Assembly (NCBI RefSeq): GCF_028416595.1
Contig: NZ_JAMQKC010000019.1
Span: 1 to 50,479, forward strand
Reading direction: 5' to 3'
From: Aquibacillus salsiterrae
Lineage (GTDB): Bacteria; Bacillota; Bacilli; Bacillales; Amphibacillaceae
DNA: 50,479 nt
Under the pieces are notes generated by a model. It saw only the letters and a program-made list of their open reading frames with translations, was not told the DNA's origin and made no database searches. A program made the position numbers and the translations under genes. Positions 14,702 to 22,210 of the stretch are shown in pieces (positions within the stretch are counted from its first letter, which is position 1; each line of letters opens with the position of its first letter).

Positions 14702-15539
14702 CTGAACTTAGCTCCTTTACTGCAGCAGTATATCTATCCAATATCTTGTCTGAAATCTTATAAATCACCTCATCAATATTGTCGATACTTACTTCTTCCA
14801 CCATCTTTTTTCTCATTAAATTATATAGCTTCATATCTAGATTATCTGTTGGCGTGTCGATCTGTTCCACGTCTACTTCCCCATCTTCACCGTTGTTCAT
14901 AATAAACTTATACAACGCCTTTTGCAGACCCATATAAATATAAGGATTATTTAATCTATTACTCATTGGGGAATCGTTAAATTGCAGTTTTTCACTTTTA
15001 TAATTGATAATAATCATTTCACTACCGAGTTCGATTGAAATATCTGATTTCAAATCAGGATCAACTCTTTTCTCGAAAAGTTCGAGTGGTTTAGTCGTAC
15101 TTCCATCAAATACAACTACGTTCGAGAAACCAAGAATTGAATTTTTAGGTACAACAATTTCATCCTTGAATTGTTTATAGAAAGAACTTAAATCAAAATT
15201 ATCCCCAAACGCTATTGCTTGCTTCGACTGAAGGTGTAATTGAATGACCGTACGATTACTTATCGAGATGCGGCTTTTTGCAATTTCAATATATCTTTTA
15301 CCAGGTCTAATCGGGTAAAACTTATTGTCTTTCGATTGAATAACTAATATCAGTAGTGCTTGTTGATTTTCTATTAAATCATTGATAAAGCCAGAGTCGA
15401 TTTGATAGTTAATTTCGAATCTATAATTGCTAGTGTTTTCTTCAAGATTGACATCCAAGATAAAATTACTACTCTCATAACTAGGAGATGTGTTTGTTAG
15501 TAATGGATAGGGAAAATTAGCATCCTTTTTGTAGATCAT
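14691..15539 (-). CDS. Unknown protein, second gene of the GHKL-ATPase operon
   Basis: The 282-residue protein has a beta-rich first 200 residues (FILDVNLEENTSNYRFEINYQIDSG ... YPIRPGKRYIEIAKSRISIS) and a helical C-terminus. No catalytic motif or transmembrane segment is seen. It starts one base after the ATPase gene ends and overlaps the third gene. Conserved co-occurrence with a GHKL ATPase would make it a structural or nuclease-like partner; nothing in the sequence proves either. Confidence 0.75.
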   Translation of the reverse strand: MIYKKDANFPYPLLTNTSPSYESSNFILDVNLEENTSNYRFEINYQIDSGFINDLIENQQALLILVIQSKDNKFYPIRPGKRYIEIAKSRISISNRTVIQLHLQSKQAIAFGDNFDLSSFYKQFKDEIVVPKNSILGFSNVVVFDGSTTKPLELFEKRVDPDLKSDISIELGSEMIIINYKSEKLQFNDSPMSNRLNNPYIYMGLQKALYKFIMNNGEDGEVDVEQIDTPTDNLDMKLYNLMRKKMVEEVSIDNIDEVIYKISDKILDRYTAAVKELSSDGN

Positions 15540-15540
15540 A

Positions 15541-17361
15541 TTACACCTCCACGTAATACACGAATTTTAATGCTTTGTTAAAATTCGGCTTCGGCTCTAG
15601 TTTTAGTTGTGCAATACCATTGTTTATTGCTATATTCTTAATCAAATTATTTTCAATCTTACATTGTTTTCCGCTTGTTCCGTCGATAACAGTGTTGTAA
15701 TTATCTTTTATTTTAAATTCATCCTTGTACTCGACACCCATACCATCAATGATAGACAAAGAGATATTACATGATTTCTCACCGTTGATTTCTTTGCTAT
15801 CGTTAAAATCAAATTGAACAACCTCTTTATTACCAATCAATAATCTTTCAACGATATCTGGATGGGCACTGTATCTTTTTAACCTTTCCTCGTCGCCATT
15901 TGTTCCTTCGTTTCCACTTCTTGGTTTAACCCTCTTAACCTTTTTACGAGGCTTTTCAGGTTTCTCCTTATCATTTGGCTTATTCTTTTTCTTCTTTTTC
16001 GGTATGTCTGTGGTGACTTTTACTAATGACTTACCTTTATTAATCTTGACTGTCGCTACTGCATCAGCAAGGTCTTGTTTAAATTGATTTTCAACCAAGT
16101 ATAGGATATCTTTCGTATCCATCATTCCATCTGTTTTATTGTTCTTTTTAATAGCTTCCTCAATAATTTTGGCTATTTCTTTCGATAGACTATTGATGAA
16201 TCTTTTTGCATTCTTTTGGAGCCTGACATCTTTGATATGGTCAAAAGCAAGTTGAGTGTGTGACTCATTTTCAAGTGATTTCAAATAGCCATCTTCTGCC
16301 TTTTCAGCTACTAAAACTGCGTTAAACGGTTTATTAACGTTGTTATTCACCTTTTTATCTTCTATTTTCATGCCAATCGTTCTCACGATTGCCACTCTTC
16401 CTTTTGGAATTGCCTCATCATAACGGAAGTATAATTTGAAATGATAATCATTTTCCATATCCGAAATGGTCAAAGGAATTGGTGCTACATTTAGAAATGT
16501 ATCGATATATAATGGTGTAAATTCATGCTTAATTTCAGCAATATCTTGAATGTAATATTTTTCATCCGATACAAAATCTTTAATCGTTTCCCTGTTAATT
16601 ACTTTATCGTTCACATTAACTACTAATCTATTTTCAAGAATGGAAATGAAGAAACTATCACATATGCTTTTAATAATGTCACTTTCATCGTTGTACTGTT
16701 CTCTGAGATAAGGAATAATGATTTTTAATCCTCTTGTTTTCTTCTCAAATACTTCATGGAAACGATTTTCAAACGGATAAAATTTTGTTTTATTTGCACC
16801 AATACTTTTTATATCTGCAAAATATCCGGTTGAACGATATGCTTGATTATTGTATTTATGTTCTACCAGCTGCACTGTACCTCCAAGGTGTTGATTCCCT
16901 TTTTTGTCGCAGTTGGCAAAGAACATAATATGCAGATCTGATGCAGCATTGGAAGCAATCTTACCTACACCATGTGATCCGCCTCGAGAAGTTTCAACAG
17001 CTTCATCTTCCTCTTCAAAATGAACCCCTTTGTTGTAGGCGTAAATTGCCCATGTGTCTTCTTTTGAATCACTCTGACCATTTCTTGCCCCTGTTAGTCC
17101 TCTCGTATTTGAGTCCTCAAATGAGATATAAGCTACCTCTTCCAGGTCCATTTTGTTCACCATGTGTGTAATTGTTTCTTTGGTATAGCTATTTCGGCCT
17201 TGAAGAGAAGTTATTCTTTGTTTGATTTCCTTGATTCCAGGAATATAATCTTGGTGGATTGTTCCTGTCTTCACAGTTAGAACAACCGGGTCGTCATTGT
17301 CTAGTAACTTTCCATCTAAAGAGTTTTGTATATTCTCGCGAGTTAACCCATAAATGCCCAA
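15541..17361 (-). CDS. GHKL (MutL/MORC-like) ATPase, main frame of a frameshifted gene
   Basis: The 606-residue frame has the GHKL fold signs: N-box RENIQNSLDG at residues 8-17 (Asn and Asp contact Mg-ATP), a divergent G1 motif ISFEDSNTRGL near residue 85, and G2 SRGGSHGVGKIAS near residue 125. A Lys-rich linker (about residues 440-490, KKKKKNK) leads to a beta-rich C-terminal domain. MutL/MORC-like ATPases of this kind occur in phage-defence operons (as in the MutL-Z1 systems), but no Z1 or AIPR gene is here. The N-box is too close to the start: the real N-terminus lies in another frame at 17343-17450. TTG at 17361 has no good ribosome binding site. Confidence 0.8.
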   Translation of the reverse strand: MGIYGLTRENIQNSLDGKLLDNDDPVVLTVKTGTIHQDYIPGIKEIKQRITSLQGRNSYTKETITHMVNKMDLEEVAYISFEDSNTRGLTGARNGQSDSKEDTWAIYAYNKGVHFEEEDEAVETSRGGSHGVGKIASNAASDLHIMFFANCDKKGNQHLGGTVQLVEHKYNNQAYRSTGYFADIKSIGANKTKFYPFENRFHEVFEKKTRGLKIIIPYLREQYNDESDIIKSICDSFFISILENRLVVNVNDKVINRETIKDFVSDEKYYIQDIAEIKHEFTPLYIDTFLNVAPIPLTISDMENDYHFKLYFRYDEAIPKGRVAIVRTIGMKIEDKKVNNNVNKPFNAVLVAEKAEDGYLKSLENESHTQLAFDHIKDVRLQKNAKRFINSLSKEIAKIIEEAIKKNNKTDGMMDTKDILYLVENQFKQDLADAVATVKINKGKSLVKVTTDIPKKKKKNKPNDKEKPEKPRKKVKRVKPRSGNEGTNGDEERLKRYSAHPDIVERLLIGNKEVVQFDFNDSKEINGEKSCNISLSIIDGMGVEYKDEFKIKDNYNTVIDGTSGKQCKIENNLIKNIAINNGIAQLKLEPKPNFNKALKFVYYVEV

Positions 17362-17450
17362 ATTATAGAATCTTCCAAGTACTTGTTGAAATTAGATTCT
17401 TCGATATTTGGGATTTCAGAGAACTGCCATTGTTTATCTGATAAACTCAT
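17343..17450 (-). pseudogene. Out-of-frame 5' end of the GHKL ATPase gene
   Basis: ATG at 17450 follows GGAGAAGATT and opens MSLSDKQWQFSEIPNIEESNF; the frame then hits TAA at 17343. In the neighbouring frame the same DNA continues QQVLGRFYNLGIYGLTREN into the ATPase. One extra T in the run near 17392 would join them into a protein of about 636 residues with normal spacing to the N-box. So a one-base deletion in a short T-run splits the gene, by mutation, phase variation or a sequence error. Confidence 0.75.
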
Positions 17451-17558
17451 AATCTTCTCCTTCACCCTTTGTATCCGCTTTATTTCCGACGCAAAAATAA
17501 AATTCAATTGATTTTAATGGATATATTCCCTTACATTTTTTTACTTTCTATACTTATA

Positions 17559-17587
17559 AACATAAAATACAAAGAGCAAATGATCAA
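17559..17587 (-). promoter_or_regulatory. Possible promoter of the GHKL operon
   Basis: On the minus strand TTGATC (17582-17587), 17-bp spacer, TATGTT (17559-17564), about 110 bp before the ATG at 17450. The match is moderate. Confidence 0.35.
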
Positions 17588-17672
17588 TACATTTATGGAG
17601 TTTTAAGTTGTTAATTTATGTGAATGAACTAGATAACGTTGAAGATAAATGATTCTACCTAACATTTCTGTG

Positions 17673-17707
17673 CACAAAAATAAGCCTATGGACTAATCCA
17701 TAGACTC
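17673..17707 (-). terminator. Terminator of the SF2 helicase gene
   Basis: CTATGGA pairs with TCCATAG (17686-17703), followed on the minus strand by GCTTATTTTTG. It overlaps the stop codon. Confidence 0.75.
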
Positions 17708-19571
17708 ATTTATTGATTCCATTTTCTTTCCTCTGAAAATAAGCATGTAACCGGTACTCGCAAGTTTCCTTTGTCATCTTGTAGAGTAACGCACTATCTT
17801 GCTGGTCAATATCAAAACCTAATCCAAATTGACCATCCTCAAATACTAATAGCCCCTTAGAGCTTCCACTCCATTTCGTCATTGGCATTCGTTCAATTAA
17901 TCGCGCCATTTTATTTTCATCGTAGTCCCACATTGCTTTAGTCATTTTATCCGAGAAATCAATTTTCTTACGATATTCCTTTTCCATTAAAAACTGGTGA
18001 AAATATGGAGCAACTTCTTGTGCAGTGACTAATCTATGCCAAGCTGCTTCTCCTCTAGAAAGCATATAAGACAATACAACCATCTTGTAGCTTTTTGCCA
18101 TGCCTGTTTTTTCGACTTCTTCCAACCATTCCTTATACCTGCTATATATTTCTTGCTCCTCTTCATTAAGTTCATTCGCCCAATATAAGAAGCCAGCATA
18201 AGATTTAAATTCCTGCTTATACTGACGGGTATCCACGTTTCCATGCAAGTGCATATCTAAATAAGATGGCCTACGACCGATTTCCTCTTTTAAAGCTTGG
18301 TAGGCATTAAGAAGTTGTTCTTTTCTTGGCTGCCTCTTTTTCATTAACTCATTAAAAAGATTAATAACTTGCACATCCAAGTTGATTTCACAGTTTTGCG
18401 GGACAATGGGAACTAGTTCAGGCTTTTTCTTGCCTGTATTATCGGACCTTTCCGCATCAAACAAACTAAGCTTGATATCGGCATTACGGTAATTTCCAAT
18501 AAGATCAATAATTGTACAATGTTCTTTTCCATTGTGAAGACGAAGTCCACGACCTACCTGTTGTGTGAATACTGTTAATGACTCTGTTGGACGAACAAAC
18601 AACAATGTATCGACAGGAGGAATATCTACTCCTTCATTAAACAAATCAACAGTAAAGATAATATCGATTTCACCTTGCTGAAGTCGTTCAATCGCTAAAT
18701 TACGATTAAAATCTGTTTGAGAGTGAAGACTAATCGTTTGATAACCGTGTTGATTAAAGTAGTTAGATAAAAATTGTGCTTGTTTTATCGATGAACAAAA
18801 ACCTATCGTACGGGTTTGCTTATGATTTTCCCATGCATGTAAAATGTTTTCAGCAGTATCTTTTCGAAGCAGTGCTGCGAGTAATTCTGCTTGATCATAT
18901 TTCGTCCCTAGCCACGTTATTTGTGAATAATCGGTTTCATCATAAACGCCATTATATTTAAATGGAGCTAACCAGCCATGTTGTATTGCTTCAATGAAGT
19001 GCAACTGAAAAGCAACATTACCATCACAAATAGCATATACATCTTTTCCATCCATCCGGTCAGGTGTAGCAGTTATTCCTAATAAAAAGTTAGGCTCGAA
19101 ATACTGCAAAACACGGTTGTAAGATTTGGCTGCTGCGTGATGAAATTCATCCACGACGATTAAATCGAAATTATCTCTCTCGAAACTTTGAAGGTGTTCC
19201 TTCATGCTTAACGTATAAATGGAAGCAAACACACCATCTACTCCCGAATCTTTGACTTTGCCATTATAAATGCCATACTTTCTTTCAGGCATTACATGTT
19301 GAAACGACTTTTTAGCTTGATTTAAAATCTCTTCCCTGTGAGCGATAAATAGGACTCGTTTAAAGTTTCGAGCAAAGAAAGCAGCTAGATACGTTTTACC
19401 TAACCCAGTCGCCATGACGACCATGGCCTTGTTATAATCTTCCTCCATCGTAGCTTGCAGTGCATTCAGCGCTTCTTGTTGCGGAGGCCTTGGTTGGATC
19501 TTCGTCTCATATTCTGTATCCGGATCCTTAACTAGTTCTATAACAGGATTTTGGTGTTCACTTGGAAGCAT
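17706..19571 (-). CDS. SF2 helicase part of a PLD-nuclease/helicase protein (gene split by a stop codon)
   Basis: The 621-residue frame holds an SF2 helicase of the restriction-enzyme/UvrB-like class: RPPQQEAL (Q-like motif), Walker A MATGLGKTYLA near residue 55, DEFHHA (DEAH-like), SAT-like GITATPDR, and motif VI QQVGRGLRL near residue 345. A helical C-terminal domain of 250 residues follows. Related proteins are single chains with an N-terminal PLD nuclease. Here the PLD part (19743-20153) is in the same frame, separated by one TAA at 19743 and 57 open codons. The ATG at 19571 lacks a good ribosome binding site, so this half is probably poorly made. Confidence 0.85.
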   Translation of the reverse strand: MLPSEHQNPVIELVKDPDTEYETKIQPRPPQQEALNALQATMEEDYNKAMVVMATGLGKTYLAAFFARNFKRVLFIAHREEILNQAKKSFQHVMPERKYGIYNGKVKDSGVDGVFASIYTLSMKEHLQSFERDNFDLIVVDEFHHAAAKSYNRVLQYFEPNFLLGITATPDRMDGKDVYAICDGNVAFQLHFIEAIQHGWLAPFKYNGVYDETDYSQITWLGTKYDQAELLAALLRKDTAENILHAWENHKQTRTIGFCSSIKQAQFLSNYFNQHGYQTISLHSQTDFNRNLAIERLQQGEIDIIFTVDLFNEGVDIPPVDTLLFVRPTESLTVFTQQVGRGLRLHNGKEHCTIIDLIGNYRNADIKLSLFDAERSDNTGKKKPELVPIVPQNCEINLDVQVINLFNELMKKRQPRKEQLLNAYQALKEEIGRRPSYLDMHLHGNVDTRQYKQEFKSYAGFLYWANELNEEEQEIYSRYKEWLEEVEKTGMAKSYKMVVLSYMLSRGEAAWHRLVTAQEVAPYFHQFLMEKEYRKKIDFSDKMTKAMWDYDENKMARLIERMPMTKWSGSSKGLLVFEDGQFGLGFDIDQQDSALLYKMTKETCEYRLHAYFQRKENGINK

Positions 19572-19742
19572 AAGCTCAACTTCTTCTTGTTTTGCCCAGG
19601 TGGTTGCTAGATTCGGATTTTTCTTGTGGTATTTGGTGTATTCCTTAGCATATTTGGTTATTGTTTCTTCATTAACAGAAATCGTTTGCTCATTATAAAA
19701 AGTTTTTAGAAAGCAATCTTCTGCATCCTCAAACGTAGCTGG

Positions 19743-20153
19743 TTAGATCTCTTTATCCATGATCAGATTCCATTCGACTCCTGTCGTGAGCGCAGACCTC
19801 GACAAATTAGATGAACCAACAATAAACGTGCCATTCTGATCATGACTAAATAAATATGCTTTTGGATGAAAGGAAGTACCGTTACTCCGCCATAAACGGA
19901 CTTCAACATTCTCAAAATCAGGAAACAACAGCATACTCAGTGCTTCTGGCTGTGTGACAAAAAGGTAGTCACCTGTGCATATTTTGATATCAGCCCCACG
20001 TTTGGCCGCTTCAACAAGGTATGGCTTCAGTAATTCCACACCAGACTTCATTACAAAAGATGTTAATATGTATATAGAGGATGCAGTATTAATCCCCTCG
20101 ACAATCTGCTTTATTACATTTTCAGTAACCAGTTTTACATTAGTCATCCTCAA
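19743..20153 (-). CDS. PLD-nuclease N-terminal part of the split helicase gene
   Basis: The 136 residues form half of a phospholipase-D-type nuclease domain, with the HxK signature FHPKAYLF near residue 96 and GSSNLSRSALTTGVEWNL near residue 118. PLD domains in such proteins cut DNA. The frame ends at TAA (19743-19745), but the following 57 codons (PATFEDAEDCF...) and the helicase continue in the same frame, so this is a nonsense mutation. The first 14 bases overlap the pyrophosphohydrolase gene. Together they would be 815 residues. Confidence 0.75.
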   Translation of the reverse strand: MRMTNVKLVTENVIKQIVEGINTASSIYILTSFVMKSGVELLKPYLVEAAKRGADIKICTGDYLFVTQPEALSMLLFPDFENVEVRLWRSNGTSFHPKAYLFSHDQNGTFIVGSSNLSRSALTTGVEWNLIMDKEI

Positions 20154-20466
20154 CCTCGATTAGAAAAATTTTATCATAAAATTCGCCCCGCTTTTCTGCC
20201 TTTCGCTGACGAATTTCTTCTAACTGTTCTATCGTTGCATGATGTGTCCTAGCAAGGGCATGAATCAGTTCCGTTATGTCTGCTAATTCTTCTAAACTAT
20301 CTTCGTCATTGTCTGCTTCTAGGTATTCTTGCAATTCTTCTTGAAGTTTCTTTCTTAATTCTGTGATATATTCTTCATCATCCAAGATTCTGGTTGCGTA
20401 CTGTTTACCAGCCTTTGCTATTACATTTGGGATTAAATCGCGAATTAGTTTGTTATATACTGGCAT
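20140..20466 (-). CDS. MazG-like nucleotide pyrophosphohydrolase
   Basis: The 108-residue protein starts MPVYNKLIRDLIPNVI, has KLQEELQEYLEA (the E-x-x-E metal site) near residue 40 and EELADITELIHAL near residue 59: the all-alpha NTP pyrophosphohydrolase fold of the phosphoribosyl-ATP pyrophosphohydrolase type. It would hydrolyse (d)NTPs or related nucleotides to monophosphates. It overlaps the PLD-helicase gene by 14 bases; this pairing recurs in Bacillus islands and suggests joint action, for example nucleotide depletion with DNA cleavage (inference). ATG at 20466 follows AGGAGGAATT. Confidence 0.8.
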   Translation of the reverse strand: MPVYNKLIRDLIPNVIAKAGKQYATRILDDEEYITELRKKLQEELQEYLEADNDEDSLEELADITELIHALARTHHATIEQLEEIRQRKAEKRGEFYDKIFLIEVEDD

Positions 20467-20658
20467 TTGTGAATTCCTCCTATTTAGTCAATGAAAAATT
20501 ATGTAGTATTAATCCTTATTTTACCATTATCTGACCTAACTTTATACGACATCATTGCAAACGTACTATATTCACATTCTATAAATACGCTAAATGTTGA
20601 AATTTAACTAGGCGTCAGTCTCTCTCGAAAGTCAAATTGGGTATTTTTTAGAGAAAAA

Positions 20659-20702
20659 GATACTGTCTGTGGACGCTTGTCCATAAACAGTACCTGGTAC
20701 CC
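20659..20702. repeat. Dispersed palindromic repeat, GGACA-core type
   Basis: TACTGTCTGTGGACGCTTGTCCATAAACAGTACC: ACTGT-x-TG-GGAC pairs with GTCCATAAACAGT. Almost the same central half occurs at 27175-27229. Confidence 0.65.
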
Positions 20703-20931
20703 TACATTAACATTTTTGAGTTAATTTAGAGACATAAAAAAACCAGCATTACCACGATTTATCACTCAGGTAATTACTGGCTATTTGTTCAAACGTAGTA
20801 ACATTCTATTAACCTGCTGACAATTTCAAAAGATACTCTCTAATTAATTAAATCAGATTTATTGTTCGAAATTCCATTAGCTTCTCCTACCAAATTATTT
20901 GCTTGATCATGAAGAGCTACAAAAATGAAAG

Positions 20932-20980
20932 GGTTCAGGTACCACTCATGGACATGTGTCCATTTGTAGTACCTGACACC
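20932..20980. repeat. Dispersed palindromic repeat, GGACA-core type
   Basis: GGTTCAGGTACCACT and AGTACCTGACACC arms around TGGACATGTGTCCA. It lies 65 bp downstream of the DprA-like gene. The gap 20467-21045 has no gene; a further imperfect hairpin (CCAGCATTACC ... GGTAATTACTGG) is at about 20742-20790. Confidence 0.7.
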
Positions 20981-21045
20981 AAAATCCCGCAGATGGTGCC
21001 TAACATAAGCACTCCTACCTTTTGGAATATTAATTTAAAACTCAC

Positions 21046-22194
21046 CTAATCCACTTTCCCTCTCATGTATTCTTCCATACTTAACTGTTCATGAACTACA
21101 AGGTTCTGGGTATTATCTTGTTCAATTTGTTTTTGTTTCTCATAGTACCTAGTTGAGAAGTCTACAAACTTCTCTTCTATGGTTTCTCTATCCAATCCTT
21201 TTGCGATAGCTAGCTTTATAAGCGAGATAATTCTTTCATCAATCTCATTTGATTCTGTTCTTTTCTTTGGCTCACTTCGCTCATTACGGGTAAAAACCTT
21301 ATCAAATGATGAAAACAGTTCAGCATTTCCCTGAGCCTTCAGCTTCTCCACCCCTTCACTACAGCCAATGACATATAAAGGTGACCATTGATGTTTTATA
21401 TTCTCTAATACACCTTCCCACGTCCCACTCTTTTTCTTTCCCGAAATCTTTGACGAAGCAACTAAGACGGCATCAGATGGTGCATGGATAAACTTATTTC
21501 GTTGCATTGCATACGCCCCTGAAAAGGGAGCATCTAGCCTTTGTGCAGACATTAAAAGCAGTTGTCCATTTGTAATGTAGCTTCGAATGTTACTCTTTTT
21601 CACCCATTTCATTAATCCATCAGCAGGAAATACGATGGCTTTCCCACCATTTTGTAATGTTGCTTCAACACCGGTAGTATCTACTCCTTTTGCACCACCT
21701 GATATAATAACTATTCCATAAGAAGCTGCTTCACTCCCAATATCAAATGTTTGAGTTAGTTCCTGTTCTGTTGCGGCTCGTGCTCCCACTACACCTAAAG
21801 AACGATGGGATAGAATCGATGGTTCACCCGCATAATAAAAGAAAGCAGGCGTATATTTAGTTGTTAGTTTTTTAAGACGTGGTGGCATGTTAGAACGAAA
21901 CATAATACCAAAGCCTTGGTTAATTATATCTTTAAGCTCTATCATAGAAAAACCAAGCTTTTGTCTTGCTTGTATTTTTTCTGAAATTTTTGATTTCTGC
22001 ACTTCTGTTGCATGTGTTAAAACATTTAACAATTCCGTTGAATTTATGGTTAACAACACTTCTGGTTCAAGTTTTTGCTGACTCAATGATTTTACAATCG
22101 CATTCCACTCTAATATTGTTAAGGCTTTTGTTCTTGTCTGTGTAAGTTGCGCACAAAATAAGTAAGTGGCAATTTCGTTATTTGTAAACTGCAT
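21046..22194 (-). CDS. DprA/Smf-like protein paired with a RecQ-PRTase gene
   Basis: About 382 residues. A DprA-type Rossmann fold is seen at about 130-280: LGVVGARAATEQELTQTF, IVISGGAKGVDTTGVEATL, GGKAIVFPADGL, then FSGAYAMQRNKFIHAPSDAVLVAS. DprA loads RecA on incoming ssDNA during transformation, but this protein is longer, diverges from chromosomal DprA, and lies in an operon with a RecQ-phosphoribosyltransferase gene. A DprA homologue is the antitoxin partner of a phosphoribosyltransferase in ShosTA-type defence (established elsewhere), so I infer a related role. ATG at 22194 has GAGGTG 7 bases upstream; an earlier in-frame start at 22236 lies inside the upstream gene. Gap to recQ-like stop: 16 bases. 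Confidence 0.8.
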   Translation of the reverse strand: MQFTNNEIATYLFCAQLTQTRTKALTILEWNAIVKSLSQQKLEPEVLLTINSTELLNVLTHATEVQKSKISEKIQARQKLGFSMIELKDIINQGFGIMFRSNMPPRLKKLTTKYTPAFFYYAGEPSILSHRSLGVVGARAATEQELTQTFDIGSEAASYGIVIISGGAKGVDTTGVEATLQNGGKAIVFPADGLMKWVKKSNIRSYITNGQLLLMSAQRLDAPFSGAYAMQRNKFIHAPSDAVLVASSKISGKKKSGTWEGVLENIKHQWSPLYVIGCSEGVEKLKAQGNAELFSSFDKVFTRNERSEPKKRTESNEIDERIISLIKLAIAKGLDRETIEEKFVDFSTRYYEKQKQIEQDNTQNLVVHEQLSMEEYMRGKVD

Positions 22195-22210
22195 TAAGCA
22201 CACCTCGTTT

